Origin: Thermoanaerobacterales bacterium
GTDB taxonomy: Bacteria > Actinomycetota > Acidimicrobiia > Acidimicrobiales > JACDCH01
Assembly: GCA_017577565.1 (NCBI GenBank)
Contig: PKRH01000008.1
Span: forward strand, 1-46,532
Direction of reading: 5' to 3'
DNA: 46,532 bases
Positions within the stretch are counted from its first letter, which is position 1; each line of letters begins with the position of its first letter. Under the pieces are notes generated by a model. That model saw nothing but the letters and a program-made list of their open reading frames with translations. It was not told where the DNA came from and did not search any database. Positions 41,607-46,532 of the stretch are shown here, piece after piece. The position numbers and the translations under genes are program-made.

Positions 41607-42461
41607 TCACCCCTCGGACCGGGCCGCGAGGCGGGTGCGCATGGTGCCGATGCCCTCGATCGTGCTCTCGACGACCTGGCCCGGTGCCAGGTAGCGCCGG
41701 GGGTCGCGGGCGACGCCGACGCCGGCGGGCGTGCCGGTGAAGACGACGTCGCCGGGCAGCAGCGTCACGTGCTCCGACAGCACCCGCACCAGGCCGGGCA
41801 CCGGCACGATCATGTCGCTGGTGCGGGCGTCCTGGACGACCTCGCCGTCGATGCTGCACCGCAGGTGGAGGTCGTCGGGATCGTCCAGCTCGTCGGGGGT
41901 GACGAGCCACGGGCCGGTCGGGCCGAAGCCCGGGTACGACTTGCCCAGGCAGAACTGCCCGCCGGCGGCCCGCTGGACGACCCGCTCCGACAGGTCCTGG
42001 CCGACGGTGAGCCCGGCCACGTGCGCCCAGGCGTCGCCCTCGTGCACCCGGTGGGCCCGGCGGCCGACGACGACCACGAGCTCGACCTCCCAGTCGACGT
42101 GGCCGCTCGGCAGCTCGACGGTGGCGTACGGGCCGGTGAGGCAGCTCGGGAACTTGGTGAACGTCGCCGGGATCCGGGGGACCTCCTGGCCCGTCTCGGC
42201 GGCGTGGGCCCGGTAGTTGAGCCCGATGCCGAACACCTGGCGGGGCCGGGGCGACGGCGGGCCGAGCGCGGCCTCGTCGATCGGGTGCGCCGGGGCACGG
42301 TCGAGCGGGGCCTCGGCCGCCCAGGCGCGGAACGCGTCCCAGTCGTCGTAGAGGGCCGCCGGGTCGGGCCCGAAGCGCCCGCCGGACGCCTCGGCGACGT
42401 CGACGGCGCGGTCGTCGCCGGTGACGAGGACGGCGCGGCCTGCGTGGTTGGCCAGCCTCAT
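41607..42461 (-). CDS. fumarylacetoacetate hydrolase family protein
   Basis: This 284-residue member of the FAH/2-hydroxyhepta-2,4-diene-1,7-dioate isomerase superfamily has the C-terminal catalytic fold: GIGLNYRAHAAE, the metal-binding acids in HVDWEVELVVVVG and GLTVGQDLSER, KSYPGFGPTGPWLVTPDEL, and the terminal DVVFTGTPAGVGVARDP. Members hydrolyse, decarboxylate or isomerise beta-diketo acids, often in aromatic-ring cleavage pathways. The N-terminal 70 residues are a variable domain. The ATG has no Shine-Dalgarno sequence; TAGAAC lies 6 bases upstream, so a leaderless transcript is possible. An elaborate structured region lies 50-270 bases upstream. Confidence 0.9.
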   Translation of the reverse strand: MRLANHAGRAVLVTGDDRAVDVAEASGGRFGPDPAALYDDWDAFRAWAAEAPLDRAPAHPIDEAALGPPSPRPRQVFGIGLNYRAHAAETGQEVPRIPATFTKFPSCLTGPYATVELPSGHVDWEVELVVVVGRRAHRVHEGDAWAHVAGLTVGQDLSERVVQRAAGGQFCLGKSYPGFGPTGPWLVTPDELDDPDDLHLRCSIDGEVVQDARTSDMIVPVPGLVRVLSEHVTLLPGDVVFTGTPAGVGVARDPRRYLAPGQVVESTIEGIGTMRTRLAARSEG

Positions 42462-42511
42462 GCCGCGGTTCTAGCAGCCGCCGGGTGCGCTGCCGTGCGC
42501 CGGGACGTGAA

Positions 42512-42535
42512 GAGGGAGGCCCGAAGGCCTCCCTC
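42512..42535 (-). terminator. strong hairpin terminator with UUCG loop (leftward)
   Basis: Ten-base perfect arms GAGGGAGGCC and GGCCTCCCTC flank four bases. Read leftward the loop is TTCG closed by C-G, the exceptionally stable UUCG tetraloop, which argues for transcription on the minus strand. Only TTC follows, not a long T run. It lies about 50 bases before the FAH-family start. Confidence 0.6.
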
Positions 42536-42647
42536 CCCGATCTCGTCGGACAGGCCCTGCTCGGTCGTCGCGCCGGGTGGGACGAGCTCCCGGCAACCGT
42601 TCAGGGGGTGGTCTGGTTGGATTCCACCAAGGGGTCCGACCAACCGC

Positions 42648-42692
42648 TCAGCGGCCAGCCACCTCCAGGGTCCCCTGACTTCCGTCACTCAT
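42648..42692 (-). CDS. possible 14-residue leader peptide
   Basis: The short frame MSDGSQGTLEVAGR is preceded by AAGGGAGGTGG, the strongest Shine-Dalgarno match in this region, with 9 bases to the ATG. It lies at the 5' end of the structured leftward region that ends in a terminator hairpin. It has no run of one amino acid that would suggest a simple attenuation mechanism. An overlapping GTG frame (42688-42458) could be read instead. Confidence 0.3.
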   Translation of the reverse strand: MSDGSQGTLEVAGR

Positions 42693-42713
42693 GTCTGGAC
42701 CACCTCCCTTCTC

Positions 42714-42733
42714 TGGTAGGTCGCAACCTACCA
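42714..42733. promoter_or_regulatory. 20-base perfect palindrome, probable operator
   Basis: TGGTAGGT-CGCA-ACCTACCA has 8-base perfect arms. Leftward it contains TAGGTT, a possible -10 box placed about 10 bases before a likely transcript start and the AAGGGAGG site. Rightward it lies about 77 bases before the nitroreductase ATG. The remaining 42734-42809 holds only TAGCGT (42795-42800), a -10-like box 9 bases before that ATG. Confidence 0.5.
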
Positions 42734-42809
42734 ACGCCCACCCCGGCACCGCACCGCAATTCGCCGCACGCCCCCGACGCCGCCCGGGCGCGCCTAGCGT
42801 GCCGCGGCG

Positions 42810-43508
42810 ATGGACCTGATCGACACCCTCCGGACGACCGGGGCCGTGCGCGCCTTCACCGACGAGCCGGTGGACGACCGGACCCTGGTCCGCATCCTCG
42901 ACACCGCCCGGTTCGCCCCCAGCGGCGGCAACCGCCAGGGCTGGCGGGTCGTCGTGGTGCGCGACCCCGGGACCCGCCGCCGGCTGCGCGACCTCTACCT
43001 GGACGGCTGGTACGAGTACCTGGCCATGGGCGCGGCCGGGCTCACGCCGTGGGGCCCGCTCAACGACCGGGACGCCGAGGCCCGGGCCGTCGCCGAGGCC
43101 CCCCGGTTCGCCGAGCAGGCCGCGGCCTCCGGTGGCGGGTTCGCCGAGCACCTCGACGAGGTGCCCGCCCTGCTGGCGGTGTTCGTCGACCTGGGCGCCC
43201 TGGCGGCCGTCGACCGGGACCTCGATCGCTACACGCTCGCCGGCGGCGCCTCGGTCTACCCGTTCGTCTGGAGCATCCTGCTGGCGGCGCGGGCCGAGGG
43301 CCTGGGCGGCGTGGTGACCACCATGCCGATCCGGCGCGAGCCCGAGGTCAAGGCCCTGCTCGGCGCGCCCGACGAGCTGGCGCTGGCCGCGGTCGTCGCG
43401 CTCGGCCACCCCGTCCGCCAGCCCCGCCGCCTCCGCCGAGCGCCGGTGCGCGACTGGGCGACGGTCGACCGGGTCGACGGCGCGCCGCTGGTCGGGGACG
43501 AGGGCTGA
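42810..43508 (+). CDS. nitroreductase family protein
   Basis: This 232-residue FMN-dependent nitroreductase-fold protein has TTGAVRAFTDEPVDD at the N-terminus and the flavin-contacting RFAPSGGNRQGWRVVVVRD (about 31-49). SVYPFVWSILLAARAEGLGGVVTTMP forms the conserved core helix, and VVALGHPVRQPRR follows near the end. Members reduce nitro groups, quinones, flavins or enones with NAD(P)H; the physiological substrate is not visible. There is no Shine-Dalgarno sequence; TAGCGT 9 bases upstream suggests a nearly leaderless message. It may be controlled by whatever binds the upstream palindrome. It converges with the Bax-inhibitor-like gene. Confidence 0.9.
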   Translation: MDLIDTLRTTGAVRAFTDEPVDDRTLVRILDTARFAPSGGNRQGWRVVVVRDPGTRRRLRDLYLDGWYEYLAMGAAGLTPWGPLNDRDAEARAVAEAPRFAEQAAASGGGFAEHLDEVPALLAVFVDLGALAAVDRDLDRYTLAGGASVYPFVWSILLAARAEGLGGVVTTMPIRREPEVKALLGAPDELALAAVVALGHPVRQPRRLRRAPVRDWATVDRVDGAPLVGDEG

Positions 43509-43524
43509 CCCGGCCCCCGGACGG

Positions 43525-44235
43525 TCAGTCGCGCAGCTGGCCGACCAGGCGCAGCACGTACCAGAACAGCAGCATCACGGAGGCGAACAGCTGCACCGCC
43601 GCGCCGACGTACGCCGCCGCCGGGTAGCGCCGCAGGATGGTCTGCGTCTCGTACAGGATCGACCCGCCGGCCAGGGCGATCATCCCCACGGAGAACCAGA
43701 TCCCGAGGTCGAGCCCGAACAGCACGGCGGCCACGATGAGCACCAGCGCCGAGACGGCCGCCCACAGCAGGATCGGCCGGAGGAACGACAGGTCGCGCCG
43801 GGTCACGAGGGCGACGGCGGTCAGGCCGGCGAAGCCGATGGCCGTGATGATCGCGGCGGCCACGACGCTGGAGGTGCCGTCCTCCCGCACCTCGAAGAAG
43901 TAGTGGAGGAAGGGGGCGAAGATGACCGCCTCGGCCGCCGCCAGCCCGAAGAGGCCCGCGTACTGGCGCGACGGCTGCAGCACGTCGTGGGCCGCGGTCG
44001 TGGCCAGCCAGTTGACGACCATGAACCCGCCGAGGACGAGCAGCCAGGCGGCGCCGTTGCCGGCGATGAGGTCCCACAGCGCCTCGGCGAGGCCGAGGTT
44101 GATGAGCAGCGCCTCGAAGGCCACGAAGGCGCCGACCGCCACCAGCAGGTGCTGGTAGACGCGGGTGAGGAACTCGCCGCGGGCGACGTCGTCGAGCGTG
44201 GCGACGGGTCGGTGGTCGACGGGCAGGGCGGACAT
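43525..44235 (-). CDS. Bax inhibitor-1/YccA family membrane protein
   Basis: This 236-residue protein has about seven hydrophobic segments and the family ending QTILRRYPAAAYVGAAVQLFASVMLLFWYVLRLVG, with a preceding GGSILYETQ that is diagnostic of BI-1/YccA proteins. The N-terminal part (DDVARGEFLTRVYQHLLVAV) matches the start of the family fold. Bacterial members are pH-sensitive calcium-leak channels or protease-interacting proteins; the role here is not known. The ATG follows GGAGGAG by about 5 bases. A possible -10 box TAGCCT lies upstream. Confidence 0.88.
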   Translation of the reverse strand: MSALPVDHRPVATLDDVARGEFLTRVYQHLLVAVGAFVAFEALLINLGLAEALWDLIAGNGAAWLLVLGGFMVVNWLATTAAHDVLQPSRQYAGLFGLAAAEAVIFAPFLHYFFEVREDGTSSVVAAAIITAIGFAGLTAVALVTRRDLSFLRPILLWAAVSALVLIVAAVLFGLDLGIWFSVGMIALAGGSILYETQTILRRYPAAAYVGAAVQLFASVMLLFWYVLRLVGQLRD

Positions 44236-44311
44236 CGGGCTCCTCCTCGGCGCCGACGGTGGGGGCTCAGGCTAGCCCCCCGGGGGCCGGTGGGGGACCA
44301 CCACGGTGCGA

Positions 44312-44325
44312 GTGGCCTTGGCCAC
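44312..44325. repeat. short perfect inverted repeat upstream of the sigma factor
   Basis: GTGGCC-TT-GGCCAC lies in the 130-base gap between the divergent Bax-inhibitor-like and sigma factor genes, about 40 bases before the sigma start. It is an operator candidate only. Confidence 0.3.
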
Positions 44326-44365
44326 CCTCGGCGGCGCGCCCTGGTCGCGGTCGGCGCGCTGGCTA

Positions 44366-44959
44366 ATGTGCCGCCCCACGAACGGAGCCCGCGACCTCGG
44401 TTTCACCTCGCTGCTCGCCCTGGCCCGCCAGGGCGAGCACGGCGCGCTCACGCAGATCTACCGGGCCTACCAGCCCCGGATCCTCCGCTACCTCCGGGCC
44501 CAGGAGCCCGACATGGCGGACGACCTGGCCGCCGACGTCTGGCTGGCGGTCGCCCGGGGCCTCGGCCGGTTCCAGGGCGACGAGGGCGGGTTCCGCAGCT
44601 GGATCTTCACCATCGCCCGGCACCGGGTCGTCGAGCACCGCCGCCGGCAGCAGCGCCGCCGCACCGACCCCGTGCCCGACGAGCGGCTCGACCACCCCGT
44701 CGAGCGCGGCCTGGGCGGCGACCCGGCGTGGCTGGTCGTCGAGCGGGTCGGGGCGCAGCAGGCGATCGAGGCGGTGGTGCGCGAGCTCCCGCCCGACCAG
44801 GCCGAGGCCGTCCTGCTGCGGGTCCTCGGCGGCTTCGACGTGGCCGAGGTGGCCCGCATCATGGGCCGTACCCCGGGCAACGTGCGCGTGCTGTGCCACC
44901 GGGCGCTGCGCCGCCTGGCCGCCCGGCGGAGCGCGGAGGCGGAGGTGGTGGCCGAGTGA
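44366..44959 (+). CDS. RNA polymerase sigma factor, ECF-like
   Basis: This 197-residue sigma70-family protein has only regions 2 and 4. Sigma-2 (about 24-96) contains IYRAYQPRILRYLRAQEPDMADDLAADVWLAVARGL and the -10-recognising FRSWIFTIARHRVVEHRRR. Sigma-4 (about 132-185) contains ELPPDQAEAVLLRVLGGFDVAEVARIMGRTPGNVRVLCHRALRRL. This is the ECF layout. The start is uncertain: ATG 44366 is the first reasonable codon, but no clear ribosome site precedes it. Its stop overlaps the GTG of the next gene by 4 bases, so the membrane protein is translated with it and is presumably its regulator. A TGTAAC-type promoter-like site lies downstream at 46003. Confidence 0.9.
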   Translation: MCRPTNGARDLGFTSLLALARQGEHGALTQIYRAYQPRILRYLRAQEPDMADDLAADVWLAVARGLGRFQGDEGGFRSWIFTIARHRVVEHRRRQQRRRTDPVPDERLDHPVERGLGGDPAWLVVERVGAQQAIEAVVRELPPDQAEAVLLRVLGGFDVAEVARIMGRTPGNVRVLCHRALRRLAARRSAEAEVVAE

Positions 44960-45963
44960 GCGGGCCGGAGGACGGCCTCGTCGCCGACCACGACGAGGGC
45001 CCGGTCCCCGACGGCGACGGCGTGGACGAGGAGGTCCTCGAGCGGGTGCTGGCGGGCCACCAGCCGGTCCCCGACGACCCGCCGTGGGCCGCGGACCTGG
45101 CGCTGCTCGTCGCCGCCGCCGAGGCGCCGCCGGCCGACGACGAGCTGGCCGACGAGGCGGCGATCGTGCGCGCCATGTCCGTCGTCCGCCGCACCGCGCT
45201 CGCCGGCCACGAGGTCGAGCCGGCCGACGCCACGATCCTCGACCCGCTGCCCCCGGCCCGCACCGCCACCGAGCCGGGCGCCGACCCGGCGGCGACCACC
45301 GTGGCGGACGTCGTCGACCTGCGGGACCGCGGCCCCCGCCACCTCCGCCCCCGCACCGCCGCGGAGCGCGCCGTCGCCCGACTGGCGGCGTCGTCGCACC
45401 CGGCCGCCCGGACCCTGGGCCGGGTCCTCGCGGTCAAGGCGGCCGCGGCCGCCACCGCCGTCGGGCTGGGCGTCGCCGCCGCGGCCGCCACCACCGGCAT
45501 CGTCGCCAAGGTCGTCGTGCCCGCCATCGAGGAGATCCGCACCGACGAGCCCACGACGACCACCGTCGACCGGACGGCCCGCCGGACGACGACGACCGCC
45601 GGGGCCGAGGCCCGGTCGGGCACGCCGGCCGGCACCCCGACGACGACGGCCTGCGACCCCGCGACCGGCCCGACCGCGGCGCCGTGCGAGGCCGCCCCGG
45701 CGACGACCACCACGACGACCACCGGGACCGACGCCGGCACGGCCGGGACGCCCACGACCACCGTGCCCGACGCGGGCGAGCCCGCGCCGACGGCCACGAC
45801 CGAGGCCCCGACGCCGACCACCACCCCCACCACCGAGCCGCCGCCCACCACCACGCCCCCCACGTCGACCACCACGACCACCGAGGTCGAGCCGGTGACG
45901 CCCATGAGCGGCCCGGCGGGCGCGCCCGGGACGGGCACGACGGCCGGCGGCACCGCCCCCTGA
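44956..45963 (+). CDS. sigma-factor-linked membrane protein with Thr/Pro-rich stalk
   Basis: This 335-residue protein has an acidic cytoplasmic N-terminus (1-120), a basic Arg/Ala juxtamembrane part, and one transmembrane segment at about 158-185 (VKAAAAATAVGLGVAAAAATTGIVAKVVV). An extracellular low-complexity tail (about 195-335) is dominated by Thr and Pro with TTTTT runs and three cysteines. Coupled translation with the sigma factor gene suggests an anti-sigma role, with the N-terminus holding the sigma factor and the stalk reaching into the cell envelope. It lacks the HxxxCxxC zinc motif of classical anti-sigma factors, and I recognise no known domain. The Thr runs are coded by mixed ACC/ACG codons, so this is selected protein composition, not a DNA microsatellite. 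Confidence 0.75.
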   Translation: MSGPEDGLVADHDEGPVPDGDGVDEEVLERVLAGHQPVPDDPPWAADLALLVAAAEAPPADDELADEAAIVRAMSVVRRTALAGHEVEPADATILDPLPPARTATEPGADPAATTVADVVDLRDRGPRHLRPRTAAERAVARLAASSHPAARTLGRVLAVKAAAAATAVGLGVAAAAATTGIVAKVVVPAIEEIRTDEPTTTTVDRTARRTTTTAGAEARSGTPAGTPTTTACDPATGPTAAPCEAAPATTTTTTTGTDAGTAGTPTTTVPDAGEPAPTATTEAPTPTTTPTTEPPPTTTPPTSTTTTTEVEPVTPMSGPAGAPGTGTTAGGTAP

Positions 45964-45981
45964 GCCCCGCGCGTCAGGATC

Positions 45982-45997
45982 GCGGAAGATCTTCCGC
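45982..45997. repeat. 16-base perfect palindrome
   Basis: GCGGAAGATCTTCCGC lies 19 bases after the Thr-rich protein stop codon. As RNA it gives a 6-base-pair stem with a GATC loop, which could help end transcription; as DNA it could be a binding site. Confidence 0.4.
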
Positions 45998-46002
45998 CGG
46001 TC

Positions 46003-46031
46003 TGTAACGCCCGGGGACCCTGGCGCGATCT
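46003..46031 (+). promoter_or_regulatory. candidate ECF-type promoter
   Basis: TGTAAC (46003-46008), a 17-base gap and CGATCT (46026-46031) have the spacing of an ECF promoter, with a -35 like the CGTAAC of BldN-type sigma factors. It points towards the structured element at 46048-46134, not towards a protein gene. Assignment to the sigma factor encoded nearby is a guess. Confidence 0.3.
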
Positions 46032-46047
46032 ACAGGGTGCAAACAAG

Positions 46048-46134
46048 CCCTACGTCGGTGCCGGGGAGGAGACCAGCTCGGGCGGGCATCCCCTCCCCGG
46101 TGGCCACGGGGCCAGGCGGACCACCGACGTAGGG
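46048..46134. ncRNA. compact three-way-junction element, candidate small RNA
   Basis: CCCTACGTCGGTG (46048-46060) pairs perfectly with CACCGACGTAGGG (46122-46134). Inside are CCGGGGAGG/CCTCCCCGG (46061-46069 with 46092-46100) and TGGCC-ACGG-GGCCA (46101-46114), giving a closing stem and two arms. Read leftward it is followed by CTTGTTTG, a modest T-rich tail; read rightward it follows the candidate ECF promoter. It could be a small RNA, a complex terminator or a small mobile repeat with 13-base terminal inverted repeats. No known family fits by eye. Confidence 0.45.
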
Positions 46135-46143
46135 GTGGGTGAG

Positions 46144-46189
46144 CCGGGGTCGGGCGGGCGACCCCGGTCCACGCGCCGGCCCTGCCGGC
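46144..46189. terminator. tandem hairpins at convergent gene ends
   Basis: CCGGGGTC/GACCCCGG (46144-46167, 8-base loop) is followed by GCCGGC-CCT-GCCGGC (46175-46189), just before the hslR stop. They probably end hslR transcription and any rightward transcript. Confidence 0.45.
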
Positions 46190-46192
46190 CGG

Positions 46193-46531
46193 TCAGCGCC
46201 GGCGCCAGCGCAGCCGGTCGAGCTGGCGACGCTCCCGCTTCGTGGGGCGGCCGGCGCCGCGCTCCCGGGCGAAGACCGGGGCGCGCTCGGCCGCCGGCAC
46301 CGGCGGGGTGTGGTCGATCACGCAGGTCGCGGCCACCGGCGCGCCCACGCGCTTGTCGATGACCCGGGCGACCTCGAGCACCCGGGTCCGGCCGTTGACG
46401 TGGGCCTGGACCCGGTCGCCGACCCGCACGGGCGTCGCCGGCTTGGCCGTCACGCCGTTGACCCGCACGTGCCCGCCCCGGCACGCCTCGGTGGCCAGGC
46501 CCCGGGTCTTGTACAGCCGCACGGCCCACAG
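46193..46531 (-). CDS. hslR: RNA-binding S4 domain protein HslR (5' end outside window)
   Basis: This is a partial gene running off the right edge. The frame continues past the internal GTG at 46522 through LWAVRLYKTRGLA, the usual HslR/Hsp15 N-terminal segment that follows MRVDKW, so the true start lies a few codons outside. An S4 RNA-binding fold covers about the first 60 visible residues (ACRGGHVRVNGVTAKPATPVRVGD). A basic tail (GRPTKRERRQLDRLRWRRR) follows, as in the family. Hsp15 binds free 50S subunits carrying a nascent chain during heat stress, aiding recycling of stalled ribosomes. Confidence 0.88.
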   Translation of the reverse strand: MWAVRLYKTRGLATEACRGGHVRVNGVTAKPATPVRVGDRVQAHVNGRTRVLEVARVIDKRVGAPVAATCVIDHTPPVPAAERAPVFARERGAGRPTKRERRQLDRLRWRRR

Positions 46532-46532
46532 C

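Larger units (their letters stand above)
42512..42717 (-). ncRNA. candidate structured leader or small RNA
   Basis: Between a palindrome containing a possible -10 box (TAGGTT) and the UUCG hairpin lies a leftward stretch of successive inverted repeats: CAGGG/CCCTG (42666-42677), GGTTGG/CCAACC (42616-42646), GCCGGG/CCCGGC (42572-42594) and the terminator. Third-base composition is less GC-biased than in neighbouring genes. It could be a small RNA or an attenuated leader of the FAH-family gene. I match it to no known RNA family. Confidence 0.35.

Noticed and set aside
42458..42688. 76-residue GTG frame ending in an ATGA overlap with the FAH-family gene
   Set aside because: It passes through a 10-base-pair UUCG hairpin, has weaker third-base GC than neighbours and no recognisable domain. 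Kept only as an alternative reading within the structured-region finding.
45541..45900. Apparent ACC/ACG tandem repeat
   Set aside because: It is a coding region for a Thr/Pro-rich stalk with irregular units and mixed codons, not a DNA satellite.
46048..46134. Bacterial SRP RNA, 6S RNA or 6C RNA
   Set aside because: The SRP core sequence is absent, the three-way junction does not fit the 6S rod, and there are no paired C-rich loops as in 6C RNA.
1..46532. Mobile elements, CRISPR arrays, tRNA and rRNA genes
   Set aside because: No transposase, integrase, regularly spaced repeats, clover-leaf sequence or rRNA-like stretch was seen on either strand.

Overview
The window is a very GC-rich stretch of chromosome from an actinobacterium. 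Gene content fits a soil- or water-dwelling, lipid- and ketone-degrading lineage, and Acidimicrobiia-like organisms are my best guess. The signs are many acyl-CoA dehydrogenases, P450s and TetR regulators, a Baeyer-Villiger monooxygenase next to a KstR-like operator, GTG/TTG starts, and several apparently leaderless genes with a TANNNT box 6-9 bases before the start codon. I see no insertion sequence, phage, CRISPR array, tRNA or rRNA. The lineage is inference; no marker gene settles it.

Layout. 99-638 holds the C-terminal half of a D-amino-acid oxidase whose N-terminal FAD-binding half is gone, next to a DUF445 membrane protein (683-1975). From 11980 down to 2004 runs one leftward operon: a TetR regulator, a LivH-LivM permease fusion, a protein joining an MFS transporter to LivF-like and LivG-like ATPases, and two paralogous substrate-binding proteins carrying an N-terminal membrane anchor. 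Rightward genes for an acyl-CoA dehydrogenase and an MFS exporter follow. Next come a sulfate uptake operon (cysP-cysT-cysW-cysA, leftward, 18366-14687) and a biotinyl-carboxyltransferase fusion.

20467-26292 carries an unrecognised protein divergent from a TetR gene over a strong palindrome, a cation/proton antiporter, a small cysteine-rich protein, and an adjacent pair of acyl-CoA dehydrogenases lacking the usual catalytic glutamate. A Baeyer-Villiger monooxygenase faces this pair across a KstR-like site. 28501-39123 mixes two themes. One is a partner-switching signalling set (MEDS-ATPase, STAS, CHASE-GAF-SpoIIE phosphatase). The other is catabolism (TetR-P450 operon, acyl-CoA synthetase). 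An AsnC regulator and a DUF2786 protein with a LexA-like site also lie here.

39167-46532 has an APH-fold phosphotransferase divergent from a second P450, a fumarylacetoacetate-hydrolase-family enzyme, a nitroreductase, a Bax-inhibitor-like protein, an ECF-like sigma factor overlapping a Thr-rich membrane protein, and the 3' part of hslR. Two intergenic stretches (42512-42733 and 46003-46167) are full of perfect inverted repeats and look like structured RNAs or elaborate control regions.

Together the enzymes suggest uptake of an unidentified organic substrate (Liv/MFS operon), activation to CoA esters, oxidation by P450/BVMO/acyl-CoA dehydrogenases, and local TetR-type control. Substrates cannot be read from the sequence.
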